Assembly (NCBI GenBank): GCA_007115705.1
Contig: QXEO01001135.1
Coordinates: forward strand, 992,001 to 1,056,000
Direction of reading: 5' to 3'
Length of the DNA: 64,000 nucleotides
Source: Dactylis glomerata
Taxonomy: Eukaryota > Streptophyta > Magnoliopsida > Poales > Poaceae
The notes below the pieces were generated by a model, which was not told the DNA's origin, ran no database searches, and saw only the letters and a program-made list of their open reading frames with translations. The translations under genes and the position numbers were made by a program. How positions within the stretch are numbered: the first letter of the stretch is position 1; every line of letters starts with the position of its first letter. Below are positions 12,834 to 24,100 of the stretch, piece after piece.

Positions 12834-14131
12834 GAAAGCGAGCTCACCAGCTTCCTCTGTGAGAATCGGGGCATCTTCGCATGGTCTCCAAAAGATATGC
12901 CAGGTGTGCCGAGGGAGCTGGCTGAGCACTCACTCCACGTCCGGCCAGATGCCAAGCCGGTCAAGCAACCGCTGCGGCGCTTTGCAGAAGAGAAGAGGAA
13001 GGCCATTGGTGAAGAGATCGCACGACTCCTTACAGCCGGCTTCATCATGGAAGTGTTTTACCCTGACTGGTTGACGAACCCAGTCTTGGTCCTGAAGAAG
13101 AACAGTACTTGGCGCATGTGTATTGACTACACAAGCCTCAACAAGGCTTGCCCCAAGGATCCCTTCATGCTACCGCGCATCGACCAGGTGATCGACTCAA
13201 CAGCCGGCTGCGACCTGCTGTCCTTCCTGGATGCCTATTCGGGCTACCACCAGATTCCGCTGCACCAGCCGGATCAGATCAAGACGCCCTTCATCACCCC
13301 GTATGGAGCCTACTGCTACGTCACCATGCTCTTCGGCCTAAAGAATGCTGGAGCAACTTAGCAGCGAATGATGCAGCGATGTCTGCAAGGGCAGATAGGG
13401 CAAAACGTGCATGCTTACATGGATGACGTGGTGGTGAAGACCAAGCAGAGTGGCACACTCCTCGACGATCTCAAGGAGACCTTCACCAACCTGCGATGCT
13501 ATCGCATGAAGCTCAATCCTGAGAAGTGCACCTTCAGCGTGCCGGCTGGATAGCTCCTAGGTTATATCATTTCCCAGCAAGGGATCGAGGCTAACCCCTC
13601 GAAGATAAAAGCCATTGAGGACCTAGAGCCGCCCACCGAGCTCAGAGATGTGCAGAAGTTTGCCGGCTGCTTGGCCTCACTCAGTCGGTTTGTCAGCCGG
13701 CTCGGAGAGAAGACAATGTTGCTGTATCAGCTGATGAAGAAGACGGACCATTTTGTTTGGTCCCAGCGTGCTGATGATGCCTTCAACGACCTCAAGCGAG
13801 TTCTGTCCACATCGGCAGTCTTGGCAGTGCCGGCTTCGCGAGAACCAATGCTGCTCTACATCGCAGCCACTCCGCGAGTTGTCAGCGTCGTGATCGTGGT
13901 GGAACGCGCCGAGGAAGGCAAGGAGCTGCGGGTTCAGCGCCCGATGTACTATCTGAGTGAAGTGCTCATGCTCTCCAAGCAAAACTACCCGCATTACCAG
14001 AAGGTCGCGTACGGCGTGTACATGGCGGCCAGGAAGCTGAAGCACTACTTTGAGGAACATCCTATCACGGTGGTGAGCACCACCCTGCTCTTGGAGATCA
14101 TCGGATGCAAAGACGCTACTGGCAGAGTGGC
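12834..14131 (+). pseudogene. Tat-1 reverse transcriptase and primary RNase H, interrupted
   Basis: In frame after the TAG, the sequence reads ESELTSFLCENRGIFAW and then RT: MCIDYTSLNK, LDAYSGYHQI, FGLKNAGAT and the catalytic YMDD near 13416. Amber stops interrupt it at 13359-13361 and 13551-13553. The primary RNase H is degenerate: LYIAATPR stands where the catalytic Asp would be, as is usual in the Tat lineage. The frame ends where Tat-2 is inserted (14131|14132), inside the connection domain, and resumes at 28640 in the second RNase H region. Confidence 0.85.
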
Positions 14132-14681
14132 TGACGAGGTTTATCCCCGGCAATGCCCATGTCGAAGGGCTTTCGATCTAGGAAGCGTATTGGGAACCTG
14201 GCGAACTCGACGGCGATCAGACGAAAGCAGAAGGACACGAGGATTTACCCAGGTTCAGCCCCCTCGAAAGGTAAAAGGCCTACGTCCTGCTTGTCTGACT
14301 TTTGTATTGAGGTGGTGGCGACGATGATGGTGTTACAATGGCGGCGCAGATTGGATCTGGCCAAAAGCAGAGAGCTCTAAGTTGTCGAGCGCTCCGGCGC
14401 GAGGTGGGTGGAAGTGATTCTGTGGTTTTGAAACCTCCCTCCCAGCCTTTTATAAGATAAGGCTAGGTCTCAGGATTGTTTCTCAAGCCAAGTACAGACC
14501 GGATCAACCGAGACCTAATCTAGCTTGGACTCTTCGAAACTTCGCTTGTACACCAAGTAATACTCCCGGGCCGCATCGAAACACTGCCTTGACGGGCCTC
14601 GAAAGCCTTTCCTGAGACACCCCACCTGGACCGAAAACCAGGTAGGCTAATGTCGGGGGCCCATCTGTCATTCCTTCGTCA
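14132..14681 (-). repeat. 3' LTR of Tat-2
   Basis: On the minus strand it runs TGACGAAGGAATGACAG...CCTCGTCA. A TATA box CTTATAAAAG lies at 14447-14456. It is identical to the 5' LTR except for one base. Confidence 0.96.
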
Positions 14682-14700
14682 GTAGCCCCCGAGTGCCTGG
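14682..14700 (-). other. Polypurine tract of Tat-2
   Basis: On the minus strand CCAGGCACTCGGGGGCTAC directly precedes the 3' LTR (TGACG). This is the plus-strand priming site. Its core CTCGGGGGCT recurs in the minisatellite at 20384-21010 and in intron 4 of the antisense gene (near 18066-18080). Confidence 0.85.
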
Positions 14701-15317
14701 GATAGCCGAAGACTATGGCAGGGACTCCTCCCGAAAGTCTTCCCAGCCGCACCCGACATGAGCACTTGGCCTGCAAAGCTGCAAATGTACAGGGGTCATT
14801 CGAATAATATGCTCGTTTCGATACGTGATTTTCAAGCCGCTCTCATGCAGAGCCTCGAAAGCGTTAAGTTGGGTTTGCAGAGGGATGCGCATAACCGGCC
14901 TGAGACTCACGCCGGGTCTCAGTTAATTGCATTGCTGCAAAGACATTCGGTTAGCTTACTCAGATTCGAGTCCCCCGACTCGAACCCGCGTGGGCTGGTG
15001 CTACTCCGACCCGAGCCGCGTCGGACTTACCAGGTCGGAGCCCAGTTCATTGTGAGGCATCCGATGCGTCCATCGGTGCAAGCTTCATACCATAGGTATG
15101 GAAAATTTCCGGCAGAGCGCGTTTGATACGAATACCGGGCCATCCGATGTTGCAAATCGTGGACTTACCTTCGTATTTGACATACGGCATCCGAACTGGT
15201 ATATGGAGACCAAAATTCGGGCATGTTGATTGAGGAGCGTTGATAGCCCAAAAGACAGGTTAGAACAAGATGATTCAAAGGTCCGAAACTCGAACCCGAA
15301 TCTCTGAAAGTGTTATT

Positions 15318-15775
15318 GGGTAGAAAGAAACAGCTCGAAAGATCGAAGCCCTGCCTCGAATATTTCGAGAGCACTGCTGGCCTGATAGAAGTAGCTCGAG
15401 GGGCCGAAGTCCAACCTCGAATATGTCGAAGGCGCCGCTGGCCCGAAAGAAGTAATTCGAGGGACCGGAGCCCTGACTCGAATATGTCGAAGGCGCTGCT
15501 GGCCCGAAAGAAGTAATTCGAGGGACCGGAGCCCTGACTCGAATATGTCGAAGGCGCCACTGGCCCGAAAGAAGTAATTCGAGGGACCGGAGCCCTGACT
15601 CGAATATGTCGAAGGCGCTGCTGGCCCGAAAGAAGTAATTCGAGGGACCGGAGCCCTGACTCGAATATGTCGAAGGCGCTGCTGGCCCGAAAGAAGTAAT
15701 TCGAGGGACCGGAGCCCTGACTCGAATATGTCGAAGGCGCTGCTGGCCCGAAAGAAGTAATTCGAGGGACCGGAA
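15318..15775. repeat. Tandem array of a 61-bp unit, about 7.5 copies
   Basis: The unit contains GAAGTAATTCGAGGGACCGG and GAATATGTCGAAGGCG. The first two copies are diverged and the inner ones nearly identical, as expected if they were homogenised. It lies between the 3' LTR and the promoter of the antisense gene, so it could be an upstream regulatory array or merely 3'-UTR expansion. The many long minus-strand frames here are translations of the repeat and not genes. Confidence 0.92.
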
Positions 15776-16269
15776 AATTCCCCCAAAAGAACGAAAGACA
15801 GAGTCGTCGAGAAACTCAATGCTCATTCGAATGGCACAAAAGAGAAAAGCACAGAAGACCTCGAAAGAAACCCGATCGAGAGATCATCTGAGTGCAAGGG
15901 GTACATACCTTTGGGACTCGAAAGAGCCTTTGCCAGTTTTTACCCCTTGAGTCGAAAAGACAGCATTTTACCCTAGGGAACGCGTCAGCGCTGACGACAC
16001 ACTGTATCGAGTCGTCACCTCATCTTCTGCAGGACGGGCCTGAGCCTGCCAGGACAAGACGTGTGGTGGGCCCTCAAGCCGTGCATCGCGGCCGTTGACA
16101 GAGTTTGACCGCACGTCCCGCGCGTGGGTGAGAAATAACCGGCGCGGTTTCCTTGACTACCGTGCGTAGTGGACGCCGCGGTGCTCGCGTGCTGACACGT
16201 GGACGGTCGGATCAACCCGGCCGTTTCCACTTTGCCATGGACGGTTGAGATCTGACGTAGATCTCTAGA

Positions 16270-16398
16270 GCTAGAATAAATAACGGTGGCAGGGTAACAG
16301 TCTATCCCACTCCGCCGCCATCGTCTTCTTCCTCGCGCAGCATCCTTGTAGCTCTTCCTTTCCATCTCCATTTCCGCGATCTTTAATGCGCCCTGACC
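16270..16398 (+). promoter_or_regulatory. Probable promoter and 5' UTR of the Tat-2 antisense gene
   Basis: GAATAAATAAC at 16274-16284 is TATA-like. About 30 bases later comes a C/T-rich, AUG-free leader of roughly 95 bases ending CCCTGACC before ATG 16399. Distances and composition fit a plant RNA polymerase II promoter. The G/C-rich sequence at 16060-16260 upstream contains several CACGT-like cores. This is inferred from sequence alone. Confidence 0.5.
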
Positions 16399-19158
16399 AT
16401 GGGCAAGAGGAGCTCCACAGCCGCCGGCGCCACTGCCGCCGCCAAGAAGGCCAAGACGGCCGATGCTGAAGGCTCCGGCGTTGGCCGCTGGGTCCAATCC
16501 AAGGTTGGCAACAAGGAGCTGACCCAGGCCGAGAAGATGGGCCTGCTGAAGAATGCGCCGGCAGAATCGCTCGCCGCCGGCCTGGAGATCGTTCCCCGGC
16601 CACCCCTCGGTTTCCGGGTAATCTTCATCGCCTTTTTGCTGCGGGGTCTGTCTTTCCCCCCCGCATCCTTTTCTCCGTGGCCTTCTCTTTGCTTACGGGA
16701 TTCAGCTCCATGACCTGAATCCCAACTCTGTTCTTCATATTGCGTGTTTTATCACGCTTTGTGAGTGCTTCCTGGGGATCGAACCCCACTGGGCACTGTG
16801 GCGCCGAATCTTCGTGATTCGGCACCCTCTGCCCTATCAGACCGGCGGTTTCGGCGTCCAAGTACGCCCAGACGTCGAGTATTTCAACCTCCAAACACCC
16901 GAAAACAACCCCGGGTGGAGGACGAAGTGGTATTACGCCAAGGACAAATCCTCCGACGGCGAAAACTTCGGACTTGAGGAATTCCATCCCACCGGCGTTC
17001 TTCGACCTCGCGTCTCCTGGAGGCACGACCTTTCGGACGAGGAGTTGAAGATTACAGAGCCGCTGATGGAGAAGATCCGACAGCTTCGAGCTACTCCGAA
17101 GAAGGAACTTTCGGGAATCCAACTCATCCGAACCTTCATCGAGCGCCGAATCCAGCCGCTCGCTGCTCGAGCCCACTGCATGTGGGATTACAGCGATCGC
17201 CGGGACTCGACTCGCATCTCTCAGGATGAGCTGCACGAAGCCGAAATCGACGAGTGCGTACGCGCCGTCACCAACATCAAGAAGAAGGATCCTGTGCCGA
17301 AGGTCTTCGGTGCAGTGGCCTTCAGCAAAGCCTTTCCCCGCACCGAGGTATGATTATGCTTTTATTCGAATGCTTTCTTCGTTTCTTAGCCGGATCGTCC
17401 AGTGTCGAATGCAGTCTTTCTCATTATGTAGGTGATAAACATAGCCCGATGCTATCCGCCCCAGCCAGAGATGGGCGAATATCCGGGGCGTGACTTCGCC
17501 GAGGTGCCTGAAGGGTCGGCCTCCGCTGCTCCATCGCCACCGAGGGTTCCGAAGAGACAACGAGTCGCGGACGTTGTCGAGGATTCGGACGACCTTGACG
17601 ACATTCACTTTTCTTCAGGGGATGACGACAACAGCGCCATCCCTGCCTCGCCTTTGAACTGCCGTCCTCCTCCTCGAACAGAGAAAAAGGTCCTTCCGAA
17701 GTTCGGGATCGACGCATCGTAAGTTCTTCTTTCGTGTAACTCGTGGTCTTGTTTTGATTTGGTTGTCCGATTCTAACGCTGATGATTGCTTCAGATCTTC
17801 CACCGAGGGAACGTCGACTGGTCCGGGGGATCAAGATCGATACCAGGTTCGACCTCATGATGACGCCCTTGAGCAAACGGCAGACTCACAGGAGAAGGTC
17901 GCTGATATTGTCGCCCCCGAAGTTGCTCCGACGAAGCCTTCGACCTCTTCCAAGAAGAAGGCGACGAAACAAGAATTCGTGCTTGTCTCCTCGTCCGGCG
18001 GGCCTTCCGGTCCTAGCAACCATGTAAGTCCAAAGACTTTCGACTTGCACTTCGCGTATTTGACCATTAGTAGCCCCCGAGGGTGAGTCGAAGTGTTCAC
18101 ACTTGGGCTTGCCCTCCGAAACATGATTCGAAGGTTAAATTGTCGCCCGACTTTCTTTAGCCCGTTGTTAGGGACCTGTCGAAGGTTTGCAGGAGCTTCC
18201 TCGCCTTAGAGGAAGAGAATCGTAGGCTGTCTGAGAAGCTCGACGAAACTCGAAGTGAGTAATGCCACCTTCCTTGTACAGTTCGCCTTTGCGTATGTCA
18301 TGATGCTTTTGTTGTTGAACATCTTCTTCTATTGACTAGGGATTGGGGCCCAAGCTGCTACTGATAAGACTTCCCTGAAAACTCAGCTGGACAATCTTAC
18401 CACTGAGAATTCGGGTTTGAAGGATAAGGTCGCCGAGCTGAGCGACGAAATCGCCCGACTGAAGGGCGAATCGTCCGAAGCTAAGGAGCGCGCGGATAAA
18501 AGCCGCCTGGACGCCGAAGCCCGAGAAGGAGAGCTGCACCAACGCCTGCAAACTTCGCTTGATGCTTTGCTCGGTGAGTTCTTCGAGCTCTGCCTGGGTT
18601 AACTTGTGTGCTGCACCGCCCTATCTTGACTTGGCAGGTTGTTCTTTGTTTGTAGATGCTGCCGAATTGGATGCCGGAGCTATGAAGGAGCCCTCTGGAA
18701 TCGAATCCAGTGTCGGCCTCGCCGAACGCCTGAGTCGAGAGGTTGTCAACCTCCTAGGACGAGTGCGGTCAACGCTTGTTCGTGTTCGGGATACGTCTGT
18801 ACCCGACTCGACAAGTGATACAATGGCGGGGATTCTCGAAGCTCTGGCGGTGAAGGCGGACGGCGAAGACCCGTTATTTGCCGCGGTTCGTCGTCAGGTA
18901 ACTATCGGCTCCACGTCTGTCTTCTCCATGATGATGATGCACAACATGGAGTTCGATGCTGACAAGATCACGGGTACGTACCCGAAAGACAAGGACGAGC
19001 GTGACAAATCCGCCAAGGGTTACGTTGCCCGTGCTCGTGATCTGGCCGCCCGAATGACGAGCTTCCTGGCCGAAAGGAACGAGAAGCGTGCAGCGGCGAA
19101 GGCACGGAAGCGTGAAGCATCCGGCGCACCGTCTAGCAGGGCCGGTAGTTCAGTGTAG
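16399..19158 (+). CDS. Spliced antisense gene of Tat-2 (Transposase_28 / 'putative gypsy type transposon' family), short isoform
   Basis: Transcribed against the element. Predicted exons: 16399-16617, 16706-17347, 17432-17718, 17795-18023, 18161-18254, 18340-18573, 18656-19158. All six introns are GT-AG with pyrimidine-rich acceptors, and phases agree throughout, giving 2208 nt (735 aa). The N-terminus MGKRSSTAAG is Lys/Ala-rich. Exon 2 holds the conserved core (LNPNSVLHIACFITLCECF, IEPHWALWRRIFVIRHPL, GWRTKWYYAKD), which I recognise as the plant family Pfam calls 'putative gypsy type transposon'. Exons 3-4 are acidic and low-complexity, exons 5-6 coiled coil, and exon 7 ends with a charged helix. 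The biochemical role is unknown. It is not a known transposase despite the family name. The preserved frame implies selection or recent origin. Confidence 0.82.
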
Positions 19159-19326
19159 AGTCGGTGATGCTTAGTACGCATCTGTAATTAGATTTGGTTG
19201 TCCCGCATCGAGGGCTGTGACCCCGATTAGAACTCCTTTCTGCTGTAAAACTTGTTCTGCTATCATGTTAATCGTCTTGTCATCTGGTTGCCAATGCTTG
19301 TGTGTGATGACTGGTTTCTCGTGCAG

Positions 19327-20170
19327 GATCCTTCCCTGAGTGCTGGTGCTTGGCCTGTTTCGTACGAAACGGCGAGCAGTACTTCTGGTGCCGTCGAACG
19401 AAGAGCACCTTCCTCAGGCGAATTGTCGCTAATTCGATCGTTGCGCGACCAGCTCCAAAATACACAGCGGCAACTGAAGATGGTTACTGCCAGGGTCGAC
19501 GTCTCTCTATCGAAAGCGTCGCATGCCGCAGACTGCGAGAAATTTCTTCTCGAGGAGATAGAAAATCTTGGAAAATCCCTGAAGTGTGAGTCTCTGAACT
19601 TCTTTCGCTGTGCATTGACTTAGATGTGCAGGTTTTGATCTTCGGTCTCTTTTCGCAGATGTGTGCCTTGATACTGCAGCCGAAGCTCGGCGCGTAGATG
19701 CGCATATTGTTGCTGCCCAGAATCATGCCAACTCTGTTGCCGATAACTTTTGGGCTGATCGATCGAAAGCCATGAAGCTGACACTTCTACAAGATAGGAT
19801 TGCTCAGGCTGGCGCGTTGGCTGAGACGAGCCGAGGTGCCCTCGCGCTGGTGCACCAGGCGATGTTTCCTCTAAACGATCAGCCCGAAGGTTTGCCGGCG
19901 CTGCTTGATCGATTCGAGAACGGCAATGCCATACATTCCTTTGTCCGGGCGCACCTGCGTAGCGGGGCTGTAGTCGCACTTGCTTTCGTGCATGCTCACT
20001 ATCCTGAAGTCGACCTTGAGCTTCTGAAGACACCTCCTCCGTCGCCCAGTGGCCGCTACAACATGGAGCTCCATTATGCTGCTTGTAGAAGTACCGCTGA
20101 CTGTATCGCTCGACAAATTGTTGTCGAAAGTGATCGGCAGAGGGCGAACCAAGGCGCTGCGGCGCCATGA
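19327..20170 (+). CDS. Alternative 3' exons of the Tat-2 antisense gene (long isoform)
   Basis: Two further exons, 19327-19585 and 19659-20170, follow the short isoform's stop. They encode a coiled-coil stretch (LIRSLRDQLQNTQRQLKMV) and a C-terminal domain (ALVHQAMFPLNDQPEGLPAL...HYPEVDLELL) typical of the same family. The first has acceptor TCGTGCAG|GAT in phase 0. A strong donor CAG|GTAACT at 18897|18898 inside exon 7 also ends in phase 0. Exons 1-6, 18656-18897 and these two exons therefore join in one frame of 2718 nt (905 aa). The frame upstream of 19327 has no good start, so I favour alternative splicing over a separate gene. A TA microsatellite follows at about 20204-20221. Confidence 0.65.
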
Positions 20171-20383
20171 CCTGGCCTTGTGGCTGTGTTTGTACCTTCA
20201 GTCTGTATATATATATATATCTTCTTCATCTGTAGCCGAAAAGGCGTAGCTTTCGGGCGTAGGTTGGGAAGACGAAAATCCATGGGCGTAGGTCGAAGAC
20301 AACGCAGTGCTCGAATTCAGGATTAGAGAGCGCAATTCCCAAGTATGGGCCGAGATGTCGAGGCCCCGAGCATGGGCGAAGCC

Positions 20384-21010
20384 CCCGAGCGCGGGTCGAA
20401 GGACTGAACCCCCGAGCGTAGATGAAGCCCCCGAGCGTAGGTCGAAGGACTGAGCCCCCGAGCGTAGGCGAAGCCCCCGAGCGTGGGTCGAAGGACTGAG
20501 CCCCCGAGCGTAGGCGAAGCCCCCGAGCGTGGGTCGAAGGACTGAGCCCCCGAGCGTGGGTCGAAGGACTGAGCCCCCGAGCGTAGATGAAGCCCCCGAG
20601 CGTGGGTCGAAGGACTGAGCCCCCGAGCGTAGGCGAAGCCCCCGAGCGTGGGTCGAAGGACTGAGCCCCCGAGCGTGGGTCGAAGGACTGAGCCCCCGAG
20701 CGTAGATGAAGCCCCCGAGCGTGGGTCGAAGGACTGAGCCCCCGAGCGTAGGCGAAGCCCCCGAGCGTGGGTCGAAGGACTGAGCCCCCGAGCGTAGGCG
20801 AAGCCCCCGAGCGTGGGTCGAAGGACTGAGCCCCCGAGCGTAGGCGAAGCCCCCGAGCGTGGGTCGAAGGACTGAGCCCCCGAGCGTGGGTCGAAGGACT
20901 GAGCCCCCGAGCGTAGACGAAGCCCCCGAGCGTGGGTCGAAGGACTGAGCCCCCGAGCGTGGGTCGAAGGACTGAGCCCCCGAGCGTAGATGAAGCCCCC
21001 GAGCGTGGGT
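20384..21010. repeat. Minisatellite built on the Tat-2 polypurine-tract core, about 27 copies
   Basis: Two sub-units alternate irregularly: about 27 bp (GCCCCCGAGCGTGGGTCGAA...) and about 19 bp (GCCCCCGAGCGTAGGCGAA). Each contains GCCCCCGAG, which on the element's coding strand is CTCGGGGGC, the core of the polypurine tract at 14682-14700. I count about 27 copies by eye. It lies just downstream of the pol stop. It stays open in several frames because of its composition; I do not regard the 285-codon minus-strand frame (20198-21055) as a gene. Confidence 0.9.
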
Positions 21011-21125
21011 CATGAAGTGAGGAACTCGAATTTTATTGCTTGGTGCCGAAGGCATAATGTTGGGTGCGGACTGCTGCCGACACTTGATTACATATTAGAG
21101 GGGGTAGAGGAGACAGCTTTGCTAG

Positions 21126-24100
21126 CTAAGGATAGAAGCGGCGCAATTGCGCGGCGTTCCATGGGTTATCTACGTCTTTGCCCATCTTCGGGTTGCGTAG
21201 ACGATATGCTCCTCCTGGGATGACCTCGTGGACAAGGTACGGGCCTTCCCATGGTGGCTCCAGCTTCGACGTGCTTGTTTGCTTGAGTCGGAGTACGAGG
21301 TTGCCCGGCTCGAAAGAGCGTCCGCGTACCCGTCTGCTGTGGTAATTGCGGAGGCTCTGCTGATAGACCGCCGATCGAACGAGGGCGACGTCTCGAGCTT
21401 CGTCCAGCAGGTCTTGGGCGTCTGCTAACGCCTTGTCCGCGTCTTCCTCGACGTAGGCGGCGACGCGGGGCGCGCTGTAGCACACGTCCGTGGGCAGCAC
21501 GGCTTCTGCTCCGAAGAGCAAGAAGAAGGGTGTGTAGCCTGTCGAGGAGTTGGGCGTTGTTCGCAGGCTCCATAGCACCGAAGGCAGTTCCTCGACCCAG
21601 GCGCCTGCTGCGCGCTTGAGGGGTCGAAGCAGTCGCTTCTTCAGGCCTCCGCAGACGAGTCCATTGGCCTTTTCGACCTGGCCGTTGGACTTGGGGTGTG
21701 CTACCGAAGCGTACTTGAGCTTGATGCCGAGGTCTTTGGCGAAGCCCTGGAATTCGCCCGAAGTGAAGTTGGTGCCGTTGTCGGTGATGATGCTGTTCGG
21801 GACGCCGTACCGATAGACGATGGACTCGAAAAACTTGACTGCCGTGGTCGCCTCTTGGTTGGTGACCGGGGTAGCTTCTATCCACTTGGAGAACTTGTCC
21901 ACAGCGACGAGCAAGTACGTATGCCCTCCTCGAGATGATTTGGGGAGAGGCCCCACTTGGTCGAGCCCCCATTGTGCAAAGGGCCATGCCACAGGGATGG
22001 TGTGCAGTTCCGATGCCGGCGCGTGCGGCTTGGTGGCGAACATCTGACATGCTTCGCAGTGCTGGACGATGTTCCTGGCGTCGTAGAGGGCGGATAGCCA
22101 GTAGAATCCGGACCGAAAGGCCTTCGCTACGAGGGTTCGGCTGCAAGCGTGATGACCGCAGGTTCCTTCATGGATTTCTCGGAGGAGGGCGATTCCATCT
22201 TCCTGCGCTATGCACCGCTGGAGCACCCCCGAAGTGCTTCGCTTGTAGAGTTCCCCCTTGATTATCGTGAAGGCCTTAGAGCGCCGCATGACTTGTCGGC
22301 GGTGGATGGGGTCTTCTGGGAGTTCGCCTCTCGTCAGGTACGCCAAGTACGGCTTTGTCCATATTGCCTCGACGAGCATGACCGCGGCTGCATCCTTTGG
22401 GAGGTCTGCTGCTCCTGCCGCTGGGGCGGTGTCGGTTGTCCGAGCCCCCGGACGTGTTGTTAACGCCGGGTCAGGTGTGGGTTTGATCTTGACGGAGCGT
22501 TCGAATATCTCCTCGAAGAAAACGCCTGGCGGTATTGGGAGGCATCTTGAGCCGACATTGGCCAGGTTATCTGCCTCCTCGTTGCTTTCCCTGCCGATGT
22601 GTGTTACTTCACAGCCCTCGAATTCGCCTTCGAGCTTGTCGTACATGGCGCGATATGCGATCATGTTCGCGCAAGTTGTGTCGCACTCCTTCATGACTTG
22701 CTGAGCGATGAGGTTCGAGTCTCCATGAATCTTGATGCGGGTTGCCCCGCAGGCCTTTGCCATGCGCATACCGTGAAGGACGGCTTCGTATTCTGCCTCG
22801 TTGTTGGAGGGATTCGGGAAACGCATGCGGAGGACGTAGTGCATCCTGTCTCCTTGTGGTGATACCAGGACAACTCCTGCTCCTGCCCCCGAAACCCGCT
22901 TGGACCCGTCGACGAAGATGGTCCAGCTGTTCGACAGGTCTGGTAGTTCGGGCATCTGGGCTTCTGTCCATTCGGCTATGAAATCCGGTAGGACCTGTGA
23001 CTTGATTGCGGACTGGCGCTGGTACGTAATCTCCCAGGGTCCTAGCGTGACTCCCCATAGCGACACACGCCCTGTAGCGTTTGGGTTGTTGAGGATGCTG
23101 GAGACTGGGTTCGAAGCCACTACTATGATGGAGTGGCACTCGAAATATTGCGGCAGTTTCTTCCCCGTCATGTAGATGGCGTATGCCAACTTCTGATAAT
23201 GGGGGTATCTTTGCTTGGTTGGCGACAGGACTTCGCTTAAGTAGTACACGGGCCTCTGAACACCGTGCTCTTTGCCTTCCTCTGCGCGTTCAACCACAAG
23301 CATCGAGCTGACAACTTGATTTGTAGCCGCAATGTACAGCAACATTGGCTCTTTTTCTCGAGGTGTAACGAGAACTGGCGAGGTCGATAGTCGTCGCTTG
23401 AGGTCGTCGAAGGCGGCTTGCGCCTCTTCGGTCCACGCGAAGTTGTCTGTTTTTCTGAGCAGTCGATACAAGGGCAGTGCTTTTTCGCCAAGCTTGCTGA
23501 TGAAGCGGCTAAGCGCTGCGAGTCGACCTGTCAACTGCTGGACATGTCGAAGCGTCTTCGGGGGGTGCATGCTGATGATGGCCTTTATCTTCTCTGGGTT
23601 GCCTTCGATTCCTCTCTCGGAGATCAAATAGCCCAGCAGTTGACCAGTGGGTACCCCGAAAGAGCATTTCTTCGGGTTGAGCTTGATGCTGTATCTGTCG
23701 AGGTTGGCGAAGGTTTCTCGAAGGTCGTCGAGCAAGGTATCTGCTTTTGATGTCTTGATGACAATGTCGTCGACGTAGACCTCGACGTTGCGTCCGATTT
23801 GCTCCTTCAAGCATGCTTGCATACACCGCTGATACGTGGCTCCGGCGTTCTTGAGCCCGAAAGGCATCGTCATGTAGCAGTATACCCCGTGCGGGGTGAT
23901 GAACGCCGTCTTGTCTTCGTCTTCTACCTTCAGCCGTATCTGGTTATATCCAGAGTAGGCGTCGAGGAACGAGAGGCGCTCACATCCTGCCGTGGAATCA
24001 ACAATCTGGTCGATTCGGGGCAAAGGGAAGTAGTCCTTCGGGCAGTGTTTGTTTAGAGCTGTGAAGTCGATGCACATCCTGTAGATCTTGGTGTCCTTCT

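Noticed and set aside
14153..14380. 75-codon frame identical to one at 28111-28338
   Set aside because: The two copies are simply the same part of the Tat-2 LTRs, antisense to gag translation.
15318..15775. Regular repeats resembling a CRISPR array
   Set aside because: Units are directly tandem with no unique spacers, in a plant retrotransposon.
15275..15826. Two overlapping minus-strand frames of 168-183 codons
   Set aside because: Repeated peptide produced by the 61-bp tandem array read in different frames.
20198..21055. 285-codon minus-strand frame (Ser/Arg/Gly-rich)
   Set aside because: It is the translation of the PPT minisatellite; units of 27 and 19 bp keep several frames open by composition. 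No domain, and it lies beyond the pol stop.
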